NCBI GenBank assembly: GCA_037178625.1
Contig: CM074127.1
Span: 5,084,001-5,148,000 of the forward strand
Source: Skeletonema tropicum
Taxonomy: Eukaryota; Bacillariophyta; Thalassiosirophyceae; Thalassiosirales; Thalassiosiraceae
Length of the DNA: 64,000 bases
Direction of reading: 5' to 3'
A model generated the notes under the pieces. The model was given only the letters and a program-made list of their open reading frames with translations. It was not told the DNA's origin and made no database searches. This document shows, piece by piece, positions 46,301 to 59,060 of this stretch. Made by a program: the position numbers and the translations under genes. Within the stretch, counting starts at the first letter, position 1. Every line of letters begins with the position of its first letter.

Positions 46301-48918
46301 AACATGATAAACAGTTTCCTTTTGGAACTGTGGTAAAACTAACCGTGGCACCAGTGGTACTGCCGCGATGGCAGCGGCAGAAAAGGTATTGCACCTCGGA
46401 CCATGCTTCCTCTATGAAAGCCAGCTGCATTATTTTGTAACAGCGGATGTGAATACAGTACGGCGCATGGTTACTAGCGGCAAATACGTACTGGACTTGT
46501 GGTCATCCAAAGACTGCATGATAAGGAAATGTCGCGTTATTATCCACAAGTGAAGAAGAAAGGTGGAGAAACGCTTTGCGGTCAAAGCAAGAACAGTGCT
46601 GAAATGGATGGCGAAATGCCGTGAGACACTCTAACTCTAACTCTTCTTGCTGGAAGTACGGCAGGAAGGACATGTGAGTATACAATGAATTATTCCAAGC
46701 TATCAGATTGCCACGCAGAGACGGTGCACGCAAGTCCAAACGAATGAGTGTAAGGATGGAACGAACACTCAAGTAAACAGGAATGATCAAACTTATCGTA
46801 GACCGATTGATAAGCTACCATAAATGTGCACGCACATGGGAGCTACACTGATGTTGCAGAAGCGACAGTGCTTGAAACATATGATACACAATGGGCAGCG
46901 TGATGTTGATGTTCTAGATACACTTGTCAGCATCAAACTCGACAACTTCCTTGTTGTTGGAATCCAATTCTATCTCCCGATTGTTCTCTGGATGTCGGGA
47001 AGAGAGCCCAGCGCCTAGACGTTGGCACTTGACTTGCTAGTTTGAGTTATGAACATGCGACTTTGACTTCGCCAAACATAGCAAAACACTTCTGAATGTT
47101 GCTTGACAGTTTGATAAACACCGTGGAAATTGATTTCGTGCAAATAGCCATCACATAGTGTGAGAGATAGCACACGACTTTGGAAATGACTACATATAGC
47201 ACAGGACTTCTTTGTTGCGGCGTCAACTTAGGTAGCCTCACTGGTAGCAAATTGACAACAGCTTACTCGAACCATAGAGAGAAGGTAACGGCAGCAGCAA
47301 ATAATCTTTGCGTTGCATTGCATGAAGCACAGAACTTACTTCCGAGATTAAACAACTCTCCAGCCACTCGTTACACGAGACACAAACGAAAGCGAGCTAG
47401 TAGTACAATGTGGTATCAGCTTAGAACGGCACAGGAATAATTGAGTCAGTGTGCTGAGCCCGTGGTAGGCCAGCTCGGACTGAGAGAAAGGATGATTGTG
47501 ATAGGTATAACACCACGAGATGCCACCGAGATCAACTAGATCAAAGCAGCCTCGGCATACGGGGACAATAACAGATATGCCTCACTTGCATGTTGTAAAA
47601 CACCGCTGACAAGGTTGAAACCACAGTGTGAGCCGGATAGATGTGTACCGAACTTGAATAATGTGAGCCGGACAAATGTGCGCCGAACTTGATATGCGCC
47701 GGATAGATAAATCGAGATACAAACGCCCAAAAGTGAGACAGGCACTCCACATCACACGATATCGAGACAATTGCGTCGAGACAGAAACAGACTCTTTTGT
47801 ACAGAGTCGGAGATAACACGCTGGACACGACAAGACCAGAGACTGATGTCATGGAAGACTTTCTTTGACAGGCAAAACAATGAAATAGGTCTGGCTTACT
47901 CGATAGCCGGAAAGCACAGTGAGGTCAGATAGCACTAGCATTGCAGCCACAGGCAGCAGTGATGTAGCCGCAGTTATTGAACAAAGCAAAGCAGACAAGC
48001 ATCAGTTAAGATCATAGAAGACATCGAGGCCGAGGATGTAGGCTACACCAGATGTAACATCAATACGCCCTACATGCATCAACAAGCATTGTTGAATGGA
48101 ATGCATGCGCACAACAACGAGCAACCCGAATGTGTTGAATCAGAGTACAGTACCGCTACAACATTCACTTACCCTGGTCACGAGCCAGATCGGTGGCAGA
48201 CGGGGACACTGAAACAGGAATGCAAACGGGGACAGTTATCACGGCCATCCACACGAGACGCTCCTCATCGCTTTGAAACCACGGCGACTTGCTCGGAGAG
48301 ATCCCCTCTCTCTCGCGAAGTGAAGAAATAGAATACCGGAGACACAGACGTACGGTTTCACTCATTCAATACTTATTGAACGACTATAGAGCGAACAGAA
48401 TGATACAATAGCAAGTGGGTAGATGAAAACGTGAAAGCGCACTTGTAATTTGTCGCGAGCGGAAATAAGTTACAGGATGAATGAATGTCTAGGGACAAAA
48501 GAAATAGTAGAATATCCTGACGAAGACAAGATGGATGAAGGATGTTGAGCAGATTTACTTCGCTCAGATAATGTGAAGAAAAGATAAGATATCCGTATCC
48601 GCCATCAGGCTTAGATCGATTGGTGGGGATAATGATGATGTTGAGAAAGGATACTGATGGAAATTGCACAGGCAGAGGAAACTGGCGTACCCCCTACATT
48701 CAACAGAAGTAGGTTTAGTTGCGGTTATGGGTTCCGCAAGCGAGGATTTTTCGCGCACAAAAGTATACACTCATACACGCTTGACGAGTTAAGTGGAAAT
48801 TAAAGATGAAGGGTTGGTGTTGGTATTGGTTGTTGATCCATAGCATCTTTTCAATGTAAGGTCGGAATGAGACGAATCATTTGCCTCGAGAGTCGAGAGT
48901 CTCACGATTCGCGGGGAC
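43389..48918. mobile_element. Decayed retroelement debris, Copia-like traces
   Basis: Many short broken frames. A Gly-Arg-rich stretch at about 43650-43730 (GRGGRGRGNARGAGGRG) resembles a Gag nucleic-acid-binding region. A frame at 45564-45815 has CVILDSGSNK, like the aspartic protease active site of Copia polyproteins. Frames at 43986-44222 and 46183-46440 may be further Pol or Gag scraps. The phrase AGGTAATCGAAGACCTTTGGG-like occurs at 44337, 44412 and 44553. No intact domain remains and termini cannot be set, so class assignment is tentative. Confidence 0.4.
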
Positions 48919-49099
48919 CATTTAAAGTGGGACGCCTCGCTAGCTGGGAAGTGGTTACTCCCCTACTTGAGGTAATGCGTAGAGCTATGGAGGAATTAGT
49001 AATCGGGCCGATGCCCTAACTATAATTTGTTTTATCACCATGATGAACACCATCGTATGGAGCCTCGTATTGGACCTGCGGTGTGTGCTACTTTGATTG
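48919..49099. repeat. Repeat segment Y, copy 2
   Basis: Copy of 43208-43388; its last base abuts the first base of segment X copy 2. Confidence 0.88.
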
Positions 49100-49275
49100 C
49101 TGAGTTTTGAGAAATCCGAAAACCCATCGCTGTTCTTCGAGAGAGAGTTATTGGTGACCGATGAGGTCCAAGAATCTCATTCAAACGGTCTTGTCGAATC
49201 TATGTAATGTAATGTTGTTATAACTATTGCCCCATTCTACTTTGGTTATGAGCGTATTCCGCATGGAATTAGAAC
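49100..49275. repeat. Repeat segment X, copy 2
   Basis: Copy of 42934-43109. The following ~155 bp up to the TAF1B-like stop codon hold no gene. Confidence 0.88.
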
Positions 49276-49431
49276 CCAACTACAACTAAGTATTACTCAC
49301 AGCCTCTCATGCAGATGGAAGATAGTATGAGAAAGACATTCTACACAGCAGATTAAGTTTCTGCAGCAGCTGGCCCCCAGCAACAAAAAGTCATCCCTCA
49401 GTGAAAACATTCTTGGCAAAGATAATCATTT

Positions 49432-51711
49432 TCATTTGCGTTGTGCCACTTTGTTCTGTTGTTTACCGTGAGTGACACAATAACCTCCTCCCCTGGCAGT
49501 ACTTGAACATCCTTCAAACTTACAAACCCATTTCTTTGTCTTCATCGGGAATAACTCATCTTCTATCTCCACCACCAGGTCGTGCAGTTTATTTGCATCT
49601 GGCTCTTGTATCACGTAACAAATGTACTCTAAGAGTTGGCAATATTGTGGATGTGAAGTCTCACGAGTTACCACATTGAGATCCTTGTCTCGCCGGAATC
49701 GTTTCTGTTGGTAGCGTTTTACTTCATACGTTACTACGTAGTCGTATTCCTTGCTCTTGTTCAACAAGGCTATTCTCTCCTTTATGCGGTTTTTCATTTC
49801 TTTTGAGACTTTGGCCAAACCAAAGCGGCTGGAGATGGAAGAGATCAAACTCTTTACGGTTGTTTTGTCCTTGTCACTCTCTTGATATATTTCATCAACT
49901 GCCTGAAGAAGCTGCGAGGTGGTTGGCATACTTCCCTTTACAAATGATTCCGACTCTTGTTTTCTGTTCGGTTCCGGATCAGACAACTGTGTGCTAAGCT
50001 CATTTTGTGCTACAGCTACTTCGTTTGCAGATGTAGATGTCTTGCGTACAGATGCCGCTTGTGATGATGTTGTCGGCACATCCTCTTCGAGTCCCTGGAA
50101 GAAACTGCTCATGTTATGAGAGGGAGCATCATCATTGGAACTGAATGCGGTATTTCCAAGAAAGTCCAAGTAGTGATCGATTTGACGTCCATTTTTCAGT
50201 AACTGAAATTGAGATTCACTCCATGGGACACATGCGTCACCGTTGGACTTCTTCTTGGAATCGGAGGAAATGTTGATAACGTCCCAAGTTTCCCAATCAG
50301 GACATAACTTAGACGCCACGACAATCAGTGCAGCAACATGAAGTGGCGTATACAACCTATCGGTAAATTTCAAACGCTTTGGAAAGTAGCTGCCGACTGC
50401 GTTTCGGGAGGACTCACCCATCAAAGCCAAAGTATTTGTCAGAACTTGCTTGTCAAAACCGACATCTTGTACCATTCGATTAGCGAGAAGCTTCACATTG
50501 TATAAGCTCTCTTCCGGATCAATCTTGAGACGTAAACCTTCCGAAACTTTATCGCTACCATACCAATCAATCGCTGTTGCCAACAAATCTGCTAAGTCTT
50601 GTATCACTTCGGCAGGCGGTATGCAACTTCTCACAAAGAAACCTTTTACCATTCCTACTCTCGCTTGCATATGCGGTGACAGTAAAGCATAGCCATTCAA
50701 AGCATGAGGCAATAACCCATTTGCAACATAGGATGTCAAGTGATAGGGTGCTATCCCCAGCTTGAAATGTGTCAAGGCTAATTGCAATATGGATAGGATC
50801 AAATCAAGCGATGGAGAAATCCGAACCACTGCCTGATATGGGTGCTGTTCATAAATTCCATTCGGATAACGTACCATTCTCTTCCAATCAGATGGAAAAG
50901 CTTCTCTGGTAAGATCTCCTACGGTAAGAATGGTTCTCCGCATTTTCTTTTTTGGTCGTTTCATTGCTGTCGATCTACTATTGGTCTCGCTATGCTTTTC
51001 AGATGCACTCACCGCAGCAGTTGTCTCTATAGGTGCCATATTCGCCCTAAAAAATGCATCGTCGTCCATATCATGATACTTTATTTGCAGTTCCTGAATC
51101 ATTTCCTCCTCTACCCGTTTCCCCACGCTGATTGATAGATGTCTCATGACATGAGCCTTGCGTGTTTTGTGCAAAAAGAAATCTCGGAATGCAAATCGAC
51201 ACTCCGGATATTTCTTGGAGAAAGCTTTGGTTGCTTCCATCCATTGGCGTTTATATCGTGTCCATATTTCTCGTACAGTTTGTTGAAGTGTTTCTAATGT
51301 TGGTGCTTCTTCATCATGATCATCAAGTGGAATCAATTCCACCACACATTTAACTGCATCAATCAATAACCACTCAAATGCGTCGCAACAATCCTCTTCA
51401 TCGGGTAACTTTTTACTCCGGTCGTATTCACTTAACGGCCGTCGTTGTATTCCTCCCCTATTCTTTCCCTGACCCGTCCCTCCAGATCGTACCGATGATG
51501 TACTTCGATGATGCACCCCACCTGCTAATGCGTAGGCGTCATCTTCTCCGAATTCCTCTTGAGTAGCCGTCTGCGATTGCATAAAGCACGAGGCGCAAGT
51601 GGGTATATTGGTGATTGGATCATCGTAGAAAGTTGTTCCAGTGCAGTTTGGACATATGTTTTGGGATTTAGGGGCATCATCCCCGGTGACGTCGTCGAGC
51701 CAGAACGACAT
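49432..51711 (-). CDS. TAF1B: TAF1B/Rrn7-like RNA polymerase I initiation factor
   Basis: 759 residues in one exon from the ATG at 51711. The N-terminus has a zinc ribbon CPNCTGTTFYDD...CASC (about 19-43), as in TAF1B/Rrn7 and TFIIB. A Ser/Gly-rich linker follows (compare the reader/linker). A cyclin-fold-like part holds DAFEWLLIDAVKCVVELI, RRTILTVGDLTREAFPSDWKR, LTHFKLGIAPYHLTSYVANG and LYTPLHVAALIVVASKL. In SL1/core factor this subunit recruits Pol I to rDNA promoters. A Ser/Asp-rich region and a Cys/His tail (CKFEGCSSTARGGGYCVTHG) close the protein; that tail looks like a WRKY-GCM1-type zinc finger often found in stramenopile proteins. Confidence 0.8.
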   Translation of the reverse strand: MSFWLDDVTGDDAPKSQNICPNCTGTTFYDDPITNIPTCASCFMQSQTATQEEFGEDDAYALAGGVHHRSTSSVRSGGTGQGKNRGGIQRRPLSEYDRSKKLPDEEDCCDAFEWLLIDAVKCVVELIPLDDHDEEAPTLETLQQTVREIWTRYKRQWMEATKAFSKKYPECRFAFRDFFLHKTRKAHVMRHLSISVGKRVEEEMIQELQIKYHDMDDDAFFRANMAPIETTAAVSASEKHSETNSRSTAMKRPKKKMRRTILTVGDLTREAFPSDWKRMVRYPNGIYEQHPYQAVVRISPSLDLILSILQLALTHFKLGIAPYHLTSYVANGLLPHALNGYALLSPHMQARVGMVKGFFVRSCIPPAEVIQDLADLLATAIDWYGSDKVSEGLRLKIDPEESLYNVKLLANRMVQDVGFDKQVLTNTLALMGESSRNAVGSYFPKRLKFTDRLYTPLHVAALIVVASKLCPDWETWDVINISSDSKKKSNGDACVPWSESQFQLLKNGRQIDHYLDFLGNTAFSSNDDAPSHNMSSFFQGLEEDVPTTSSQAASVRKTSTSANEVAVAQNELSTQLSDPEPNRKQESESFVKGSMPTTSQLLQAVDEIYQESDKDKTTVKSLISSISSRFGLAKVSKEMKNRIKERIALLNKSKEYDYVVTYEVKRYQQKRFRRDKDLNVVTRETSHPQYCQLLEYICYVIQEPDANKLHDLVVEIEDELFPMKTKKWVCKFEGCSSTARGGGYCVTHGKQQNKVAQRK

Positions 51712-52049
51712 ATTTCTGAGATGCGAATATATTAGAATACAATATAAACGTTCATCTATTCTTCAGTGACAGTGATAACTTTTCCTGCCACAAGATGATG
51801 CGATGCATGCTGATGGATGGATAGAAGCATACTTAAGTTGAAACTAATGGTGAATGAGAGGAGCCAATACCGCTGCGACTAAGGCTGCGACTCGAGAGAA
51901 GATTATTCAAGCTTCCCTGGTCTTGGTTGTTGTAAGTACGTATTATCCAACAGAAGAAAGGATTTGAGATTAAAGGGTTCAATATATTATCTTCATTCCA
52001 TACATCGTGCTTCCTTGCTGCTGTTGCTGGTCATCATCTTGTGGCGCAT
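51712..52049. other. Intergenic, promoter side of the TAF1B-like gene
   Basis: 338 bp with no gene; it presumably holds the promoter of the minus-strand gene. Confidence 0.45.
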
Positions 52050-52356
52050 TTACGCTTGTACCGAGTACACACTGGCTTCATCGATAATGATTGCTCCACC
52101 ACATTCGTTGGCCCACGAGAGAAGAAGTCGTAATTCTGACGGACCTTGGTTTCCTGTGATCGATTTGAAGCATTTCAAATTGAAACATGAAAAACCATAG
52201 CAGTGGAGATGGTAGCATCATACGTGCGAACTTCCCCAATGGAAATACATATACATCAGGAAATAAAAGTAATGCGTAGGGCAAATTTGGTATCGATTAA
52301 GCGATTGCTTTGGCGGTGACGATCTTACCACAACCTGCTTTACCATGGAGTAGCAA
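52050..52356 (-). pseudogene. Fragment of an ATAD3-like AAA+ ATPase
   Basis: Minus-strand pieces in order: a Walker A stretch LLHGKAGCGKIVTAKAIA, a stop, then NLPYALLLFP and DVYVFPLGKFA in the same frame, then after a frame change GPSELRLLLSWANECGG and a Walker B AIIIDEAS, then a stop. The order and spacing match ATAD3-family mitochondrial ATPases (G-x-x-G-x-GK, DV-x-PLG, DWA, then DEAD). The stops and the frame change make it a relic. It lies between the TAF1B-like gene and the satellite. Confidence 0.5.
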
Positions 52357-52609
52357 TTAACGCAGAAGCAAATGCCTACAACGAAAAAAAGACTGTTGGA
52401 CTCTTACTTTAATTCGACAGGGAAAACCGATCAGGTCGACAAAAGTATGAACCTTGCGCAACCAGAATGTACAAAACCAAAAAATACCAACTTAACATAC
52501 AAATCGAAGTGTAATACACAGCATAACACACACAACAAAAGCCGATGCAAAGATCTAATTGAACACATGATGGTTCAAAGCAAAATCCAAAGAAACAAAA
52601 ACTTATTAA
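52357..52609. other. Spacer before the satellite, short frame only
   Basis: An 84-codon ATG frame (52372-52626) rich in Lys/Asn/Thr runs into the first degenerate satellite monomer. There is no recognisable domain; I do not call it a gene. Confidence 0.4.
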
Positions 52610-55600
52610 ACGGGTTCCACACTTGAAAGCAACGCTGCAACGTCGTTGCCGATATGAGAGGTCCAACTGGGGCTGGCCCGCAGCACCACATTCCACCACA
52701 TACATCGTATCTATCGTCGGCAATATGCGCATGAGCCGCTTCTAGTGACCCATTACAGTTCGTAGTGATAGTGAACAAGCACATAAGCGCTGCTCCGATG
52801 GATTACACACTTGTAAGCTATACTACAATGTCATAGCTGATAAGAGATAGGGGGTCCAACTGGGGCTGGCCCGCAGCACCACATTCCACCACATCGTATC
52901 TATCGTCGGCAATATGCGCATGAGCCGCTTCTAGTGACCCATTACAGTTCTTAGTGATAGTGAACAAGCACATAAGCGCAGCTTAGACGAATCTCGCTCG
53001 TAGAATAGATGATACGATGTCATAGCTGATAAGAGAGGAGGTCCAACTGGAACTGGGATTGGCCCGCAGCACCACATTCCACCACATCGTATCTATCGTC
53101 GGCAATATGCGCATGAGCCGCTTCTAGTGACCCATTACAGTTCGTAGTGATAGTGAACAAGCACATAAGCGCTGCTCAGACGGATCTCGCTCGTAGAATA
53201 CATGATACGATGTCATAGCTGATAAGAGAGGAGGTCCAACTGGGGCTGGCCCGCAGCACCACATTCCACCACATACATCGTATCTATCGTCGGCAATATG
53301 CGCATGAGCCGCTTCTAGTGACCCATTACAGTTCGTAGTGATGGTGAACAGGCACATAAGCGCTGCTCCGATGGATTACACACTTGTAAGCTATACTACA
53401 ATGTCATAGCTGATAAGAGAGGAGGTCCAACTGGGGCTGGCCCGCAGCACCACATTCCACCACATCGTATCTAACGTCGGCAATATGCGCATGAGCCGCT
53501 TCTAGTGACCCATTACAGTTCTTAGTGATAGTGAACAAGCACATAAGCGCAGCTCAGACGGATCTCGCTCGTAGAATAGATGATACGATGTCATAGCTGA
53601 TAAGAGAGGAGGTCCCCTGGAACTGGGATTGGCCCGCAGCACCACATTCCACCACATCGTATCTATCGTCGGCAATATGCGCATGAGCCGCTTCTAGTGA
53701 CCCATTACAGTTCGTAGTGATAGTGAACAAGCACATAAGCGCTGCTTAGACGGATCTCGCTCATGGAATACATGATACGATGTCATAGCTGATAAGAGAG
53801 GAGGTCCAACTGGAACTGGGATTGGCCCGCAGCACCACATTCCACCACATACATCGTATCTATCGTCGGCAATATGCGCATGAGCCGCTTCTAGTGACCC
53901 ATTACAGTTCTTAGTGATAGTGAACAAGCACATAAGCGCAGCTCAGACGGATCTCGCTCGTAGAATACATGATACGATGTCATAGCTGATAAGAGAGGAG
54001 GTCCAACTGGGGCTGGCCAGCAGCACCACATTCCACCACATCGTATCTATCGTCGGCAATATGCGCATGAGCCGCTTCTAGTGACCCATTACAGTTCGTA
54101 GTGATAGTGAACAAGCACATAGCGCAGCTTAGACGGATCTCGCTCATGGAATACATGATACGATGTCATAGCTGATAAGAGAGGAGGTCCAACTGGAACT
54201 GGGATTGGCCCGCAGCACCACATTCCACCACATACATCGTATCTATCGTCGGCAATATGCGCATGAGCCGCTTCTAGTGACCCATTACAGTTCGTAGAGA
54301 TAGGGAACAAGCACATAAGCGCTGCTCCGATGGATTACACACTTGTAAGCTATACTACAATGTCATAGCTGATAAGAGAGGAGGTCCAACTGGGGCTGGC
54401 CCGCAGCACCACATTCCACCACATCGTATCTATCGTCGGCAATATGCGCATGAGCCGCTTCTAGTGACCCATTACAGTTCTTAGTGATAGTGAACAAGCA
54501 CATAAGCGCTGCTTAGACGGATCTCGCTCGTAGAATAGATGATACGATGTCATAGCTGATAAGAGAGGAGGTCCAACTGGAACTGGGATTGGCCCGCAGC
54601 ACCACATTCCACCACATACATCGTATCTATCGTCGGCAATATGCGCATGAGCCGCTTCTAGTGACCCATTACAGTTCGTAGTGATGGTGAACAGGCACAT
54701 AAGCGCTGCTCCGATGGATTACACACTTGTAAGCTATACTACAATGTCATAGCTGATAAGAGAGGAGGTCCAACTGGGGCTGGCCCGCAGCACCACATTC
54801 CACCACATCGTATCTATCGTCGGCAATATGCGCATGAGCCGCTTCTAGTGACCCATTACAGTTCTTAGTGATAGTGAACAAGCACATAAGCGCTGCTTAG
54901 ACGGATCTCGCTCGTAGAATAGATGATACGATGTCATAGCTGATAAGAGAGGAGGTCCAACTGGAACTGGGATTGGCCCGCAGCACCACATTCCACCACA
55001 TACATCGTATCTATCGTCGGCAATATGAGCATGAGCCGCTTCTAGTGACCCATTACAGTTCGTAGTGATAGTGTACAAGCACATAAGCGCTGCTCCGATG
55101 GATTACACACTTGTAAGCTATACTACAATGTCATAGCTGATAAGAGAGGAGGTCCAACTGGGGCTGGCCCGCAGCACCACATTCCACCACATCGTATCTA
55201 ACGTCGGCAATATGCGCATGAGCCGCTTCTAGTGACCCATTACAGTTCTTAGTGATAGTGAACAAGCACATAAGCGCAGCTCAGACGGATCTCGCTCGTA
55301 GAATAGATGATACGATGTCATAGCTGATAAGAGAGGAGGTCCCCTGGAACTGGGATTGGCCCGCAGCACCACATTCCACCACATCGTATCTATCGTCGGC
55401 AATATGCGCATGAGCCGCTTCTAGTGACCCATTACAGTTCGTAGTGATAGTGAACAAGCACATAAGCGCAGCTTAGACGGATCTCGCTCATGGAATACAT
55501 GATACGATGTCATAGCTGATAAGAGAGGAGGTCCAACTGGGGCTGGCCCGCAGCACCACATTCCACCACATACATCGTATCTATCGTCGGCAATATGCGC

Positions 55601-57599
55601 ATGAGCCGCTTCTAGTGACCCATTACAGTTCTTAGTGATAGTGAACAAGCACATAAGCGCAGCTCAGACGGATCTCGCTCGTAGAATACATGATACGATG
55701 TCATAGCTGATAAGAGAGGAGGTCCAACTGGGGCTGGCCAGCAGCACCACATTCCACCACATCGTATCTATCGTCGGCAATATGCGCATGAGCCGCTTCT
55801 AGTGACCCATTACAGTTCGTAGTGATAGTGAACAAGCACATAGCGCAGCTTAGACGGATCTCGCTCATGGAATACATGATACGATGTCATAGCTGATAAG
55901 AGAGGAGGTCCAACTGGAACTGGGATTGGCCCGCAGCACCACATTCCACCACATACATCGTATCTATCGTCGGCAATATGCGCATGAGCCGCTTCTAGTG
56001 ACCCATTACAGTTCGTAGAGATAGTGAACAAGCACATAAGCGCTGCTCCGATGGATTACACACTTGTAAGCTATACTACAATGTCATAGCTGATAAGAGA
56101 GGAGGTCCAACTGGGGCTGGCCCGCAGCACCACATTCCACCACATCGTATCTATCGTCGGCAATATGCGCATGAGCCGCTTCTAGTGACCCATTACAGTT
56201 CTTAGTGATAGTGAACAAGCACATAAGCGCTGCTTAGACGGATCTCGCTCGTAGAATAGATGATACGATGTCATAGCTGATAAGAGAGGAGGTCCAACTG
56301 GAAATGGGATTGGCCCGCAGCACCACATTCCACCACATCGTATCTATCGTCGGCAATATGCGCATGAGCCGCTTCTAGTGACCCATTACAGTTCGTAGTG
56401 ATAGTGTACAAGCACATAAGCGCTGCTCCGATGGATTACACACTTGTAAGCTATACTACAATGTCATAGCTGATAAGAGAGGAGGTCCAACTGGGGCTGG
56501 CCCGCAGCACCACATTCCACCACATCGTATCTATCGTCGGCAATATGCGCATGAGCCGCTTCTAGTGACCCATTACAGTTCTTAGTGATAGTGAACAAGC
56601 ACATAAGCGCAGCTCAGACGGATCTCGCTCGTAGAATAGATGATACGATGTCATAGCTGATAAGAGAGGAGATCCAACTGGAACTGGGATTGGCCCGCAG
56701 CACCACATTCCACCACATCGTATCTATCGTCGGCAATATGCGCATGAGCCGCTTCTAGTGACCCATTACAGATCGTAGTGATAGTGAACAAGCACATAAG
56801 CGCAGCTCAGACGGATCTCGCTCGTAGAATAGATGATACGATGTCATAGCTGATAAGAGAGGTCCAACTGGGGCTGGCCCGCCGCATCACATTTCACCAC
56901 ATCGTATCAATCGTTCGCAATATGCGCATGAGCCGCTTCTAGTGACCCATTACAGTTCGTAGTGATAGTGTACAAGCACATAAGCGCTGCTCCGATGGAT
57001 TACACACTTGTAAGCTATACTACAATGTCATAGCTGATAAGAGAGGAGGTCCAACTGGGGCTGGCCCGCAGCACCACATTCCACCACATCGTATCTATCG
57101 TCGGCAATATGCGCATGAGCCGCTTCTAGTGACCCATTACAGTTCGTAGTGATAGTGAACAAGCACATAAGCGCTGCTTAGACGGATCTCGCTCGTAGAA
57201 TAGATGATACGATGTCATAGCTGATAAGAGAGGAGGTCCAACTGGAACTGGGATTGGCCCGCAGCACCACATTCCACCACATACATCGTATCTATCGTCG
57301 GCAATATGCGCATGAGCCGCTTCTAGTGACCCATTACAGTTCGTAGTGATGGTGAACAGGCACATAAGCGCTGCTCCGATGGATTGCACACTTGTAAGCT
57401 ATACTACAATGTCATAGCTGATAAGAGAGGAGGTCCAACTGGGGCTGGCCCGCAGCACCACATTCCACCACATCGTATCTATCGTCGGCAATATGCGCAT
57501 GAGCCGCTTCTAGTGACCCATTACAGTTCTTAGTGATAGTGAACAAGCACATAAGCGCAGCTCAGACGGATCTCGCTCGTAGAATAGATGATACGATGT

Positions 57600-59060
57600 C
57601 ATAGCTGATAAGAGAGGAGGTCCAACTGGAACTGGGATTGGCCCGCAGCACCACATTCCACCACATCGTATCTATCGTCGGCAATATGCGCATGAGCCGC
57701 TTCTAGTGACCCATTACAGTTCGTAGTGATAGTGAACAAGCACATAAGCGCTGCTTAGACGGATCTCGCTCGTAGAATAGATGATACGATGTCATAGCTG
57801 ATAAGAGAGGAGGTCCAACTGGAACTGGGATTGGCCCGCAGCACCACATTCCACCACATACATCGTATCTATCGTCGGCAATATGCGCATGAGCCGCTTC
57901 TAGTGACCCATTACAGTTCGTAGTGATGGTGAACAGGCACATAAGCGCTGCTCCGATGGATTACACACTTGTAAGCTATACTACAATGTCATAGCTGATA
58001 AGAGAGGAGGTCCAACTGGGGCTGGCCCGCAGCACCACATTCCACCACATCGTATCTATCGTCGGCAATATGCGCATGAGCCGCTTCTAGTGACCCATTA
58101 CAGTTCTTAGTGATAGTGAACAAGCACATAAGCGCTGCTTAGACGGATCTCGCTCGTAGAATAGATGATACGATGTCATAGCTGATAAGAGAGGAGGTCC
58201 AACTGGAACTGGGATTGGCCCGCAGCACCACATTCCACCACATACATCGTATCTATCGTCGGCAATATGAGCATGAGCCGCTTCTAGTGACCCATTACAG
58301 TTCGTAGTGATAGTGTACAAGCACATAAGCGCTGCTCCGATGGATTACACACTTGTAAGCTATACTACAATGTCATAGCTGATAAGAGAGGAGGTCCAAC
58401 TGGGGCTGGCCCGCAGCACCACATTCCACCACATCGTATCTAACGTCGGCAATATGCGCATGAGCCGCTTCTAGTGACCCATTACAGTTCTTAGTGATAG
58501 TGAACAAGCACATAAGCGCAGCTCAGACGGATCTCGCTCGTAGAATAGATGATACGATGTCATAGCTGATAAGAGAGGAGGTCCCCTGGAACTGGGATTG
58601 GCCCGCAGCACCACATTCCACCACATCGTATCTATCGTCGGCAATATGCGCATGAGCCGCTTCTAGTGACCCATTACAGTTCGTAGTGATAGTGAACAAG
58701 CACATAAGCGCAGCTTAGACGGATCTCGCTCATGGAATACATGATACGATGTCATAGCTGATAAGAGAGGAGGTCCAACTGGGGCTGGCCCGCAGCACCA
58801 CATTCCACCACATACATCGTATCTATCGTCGGCAATATGCGCATGAGCCGCTTCTAGTGACCCATTACAGTTCTTAGTGATAGTGAACAAGCACATAAGC
58901 GCAGCTCAGACGGATCTCGCTCGTAGAATACATGATACGATGTCATAGCTGATAAGAGAGGAGGTCCAACTGGGGCTGGCCAGCAGCACCACATTCCACC
59001 ACATCGTATCTATCGTCGGCAATATGCGCATGAGCCGCTTCTAGTGACCCATTACAGTTC
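57600..59060. repeat. Block duplicated inside the satellite (3242-bp offset)
   Basis: The order of variant monomers here repeats that at about 54360-55820, offset by exactly 3242 bp at several landmarks (54461/57703, 54845/58087, 55229/58471, 55421/58663). After about 59050 the second copy gains two extra monomers. Confidence 0.75.

Noticed and set aside
43208..49099. Segment Y copies as LTRs of a 5.9-kb element
   Set aside because: Y lacks TG...CA ends, there is no flanking target duplication, and the X segment shares the same duplication with reversed order, which a simple LTR element does not explain.
52372..52626. 84-codon Lys/Asn-rich ATG frame
   Set aside because: Runs into the degenerate first satellite monomer and shows no domain.
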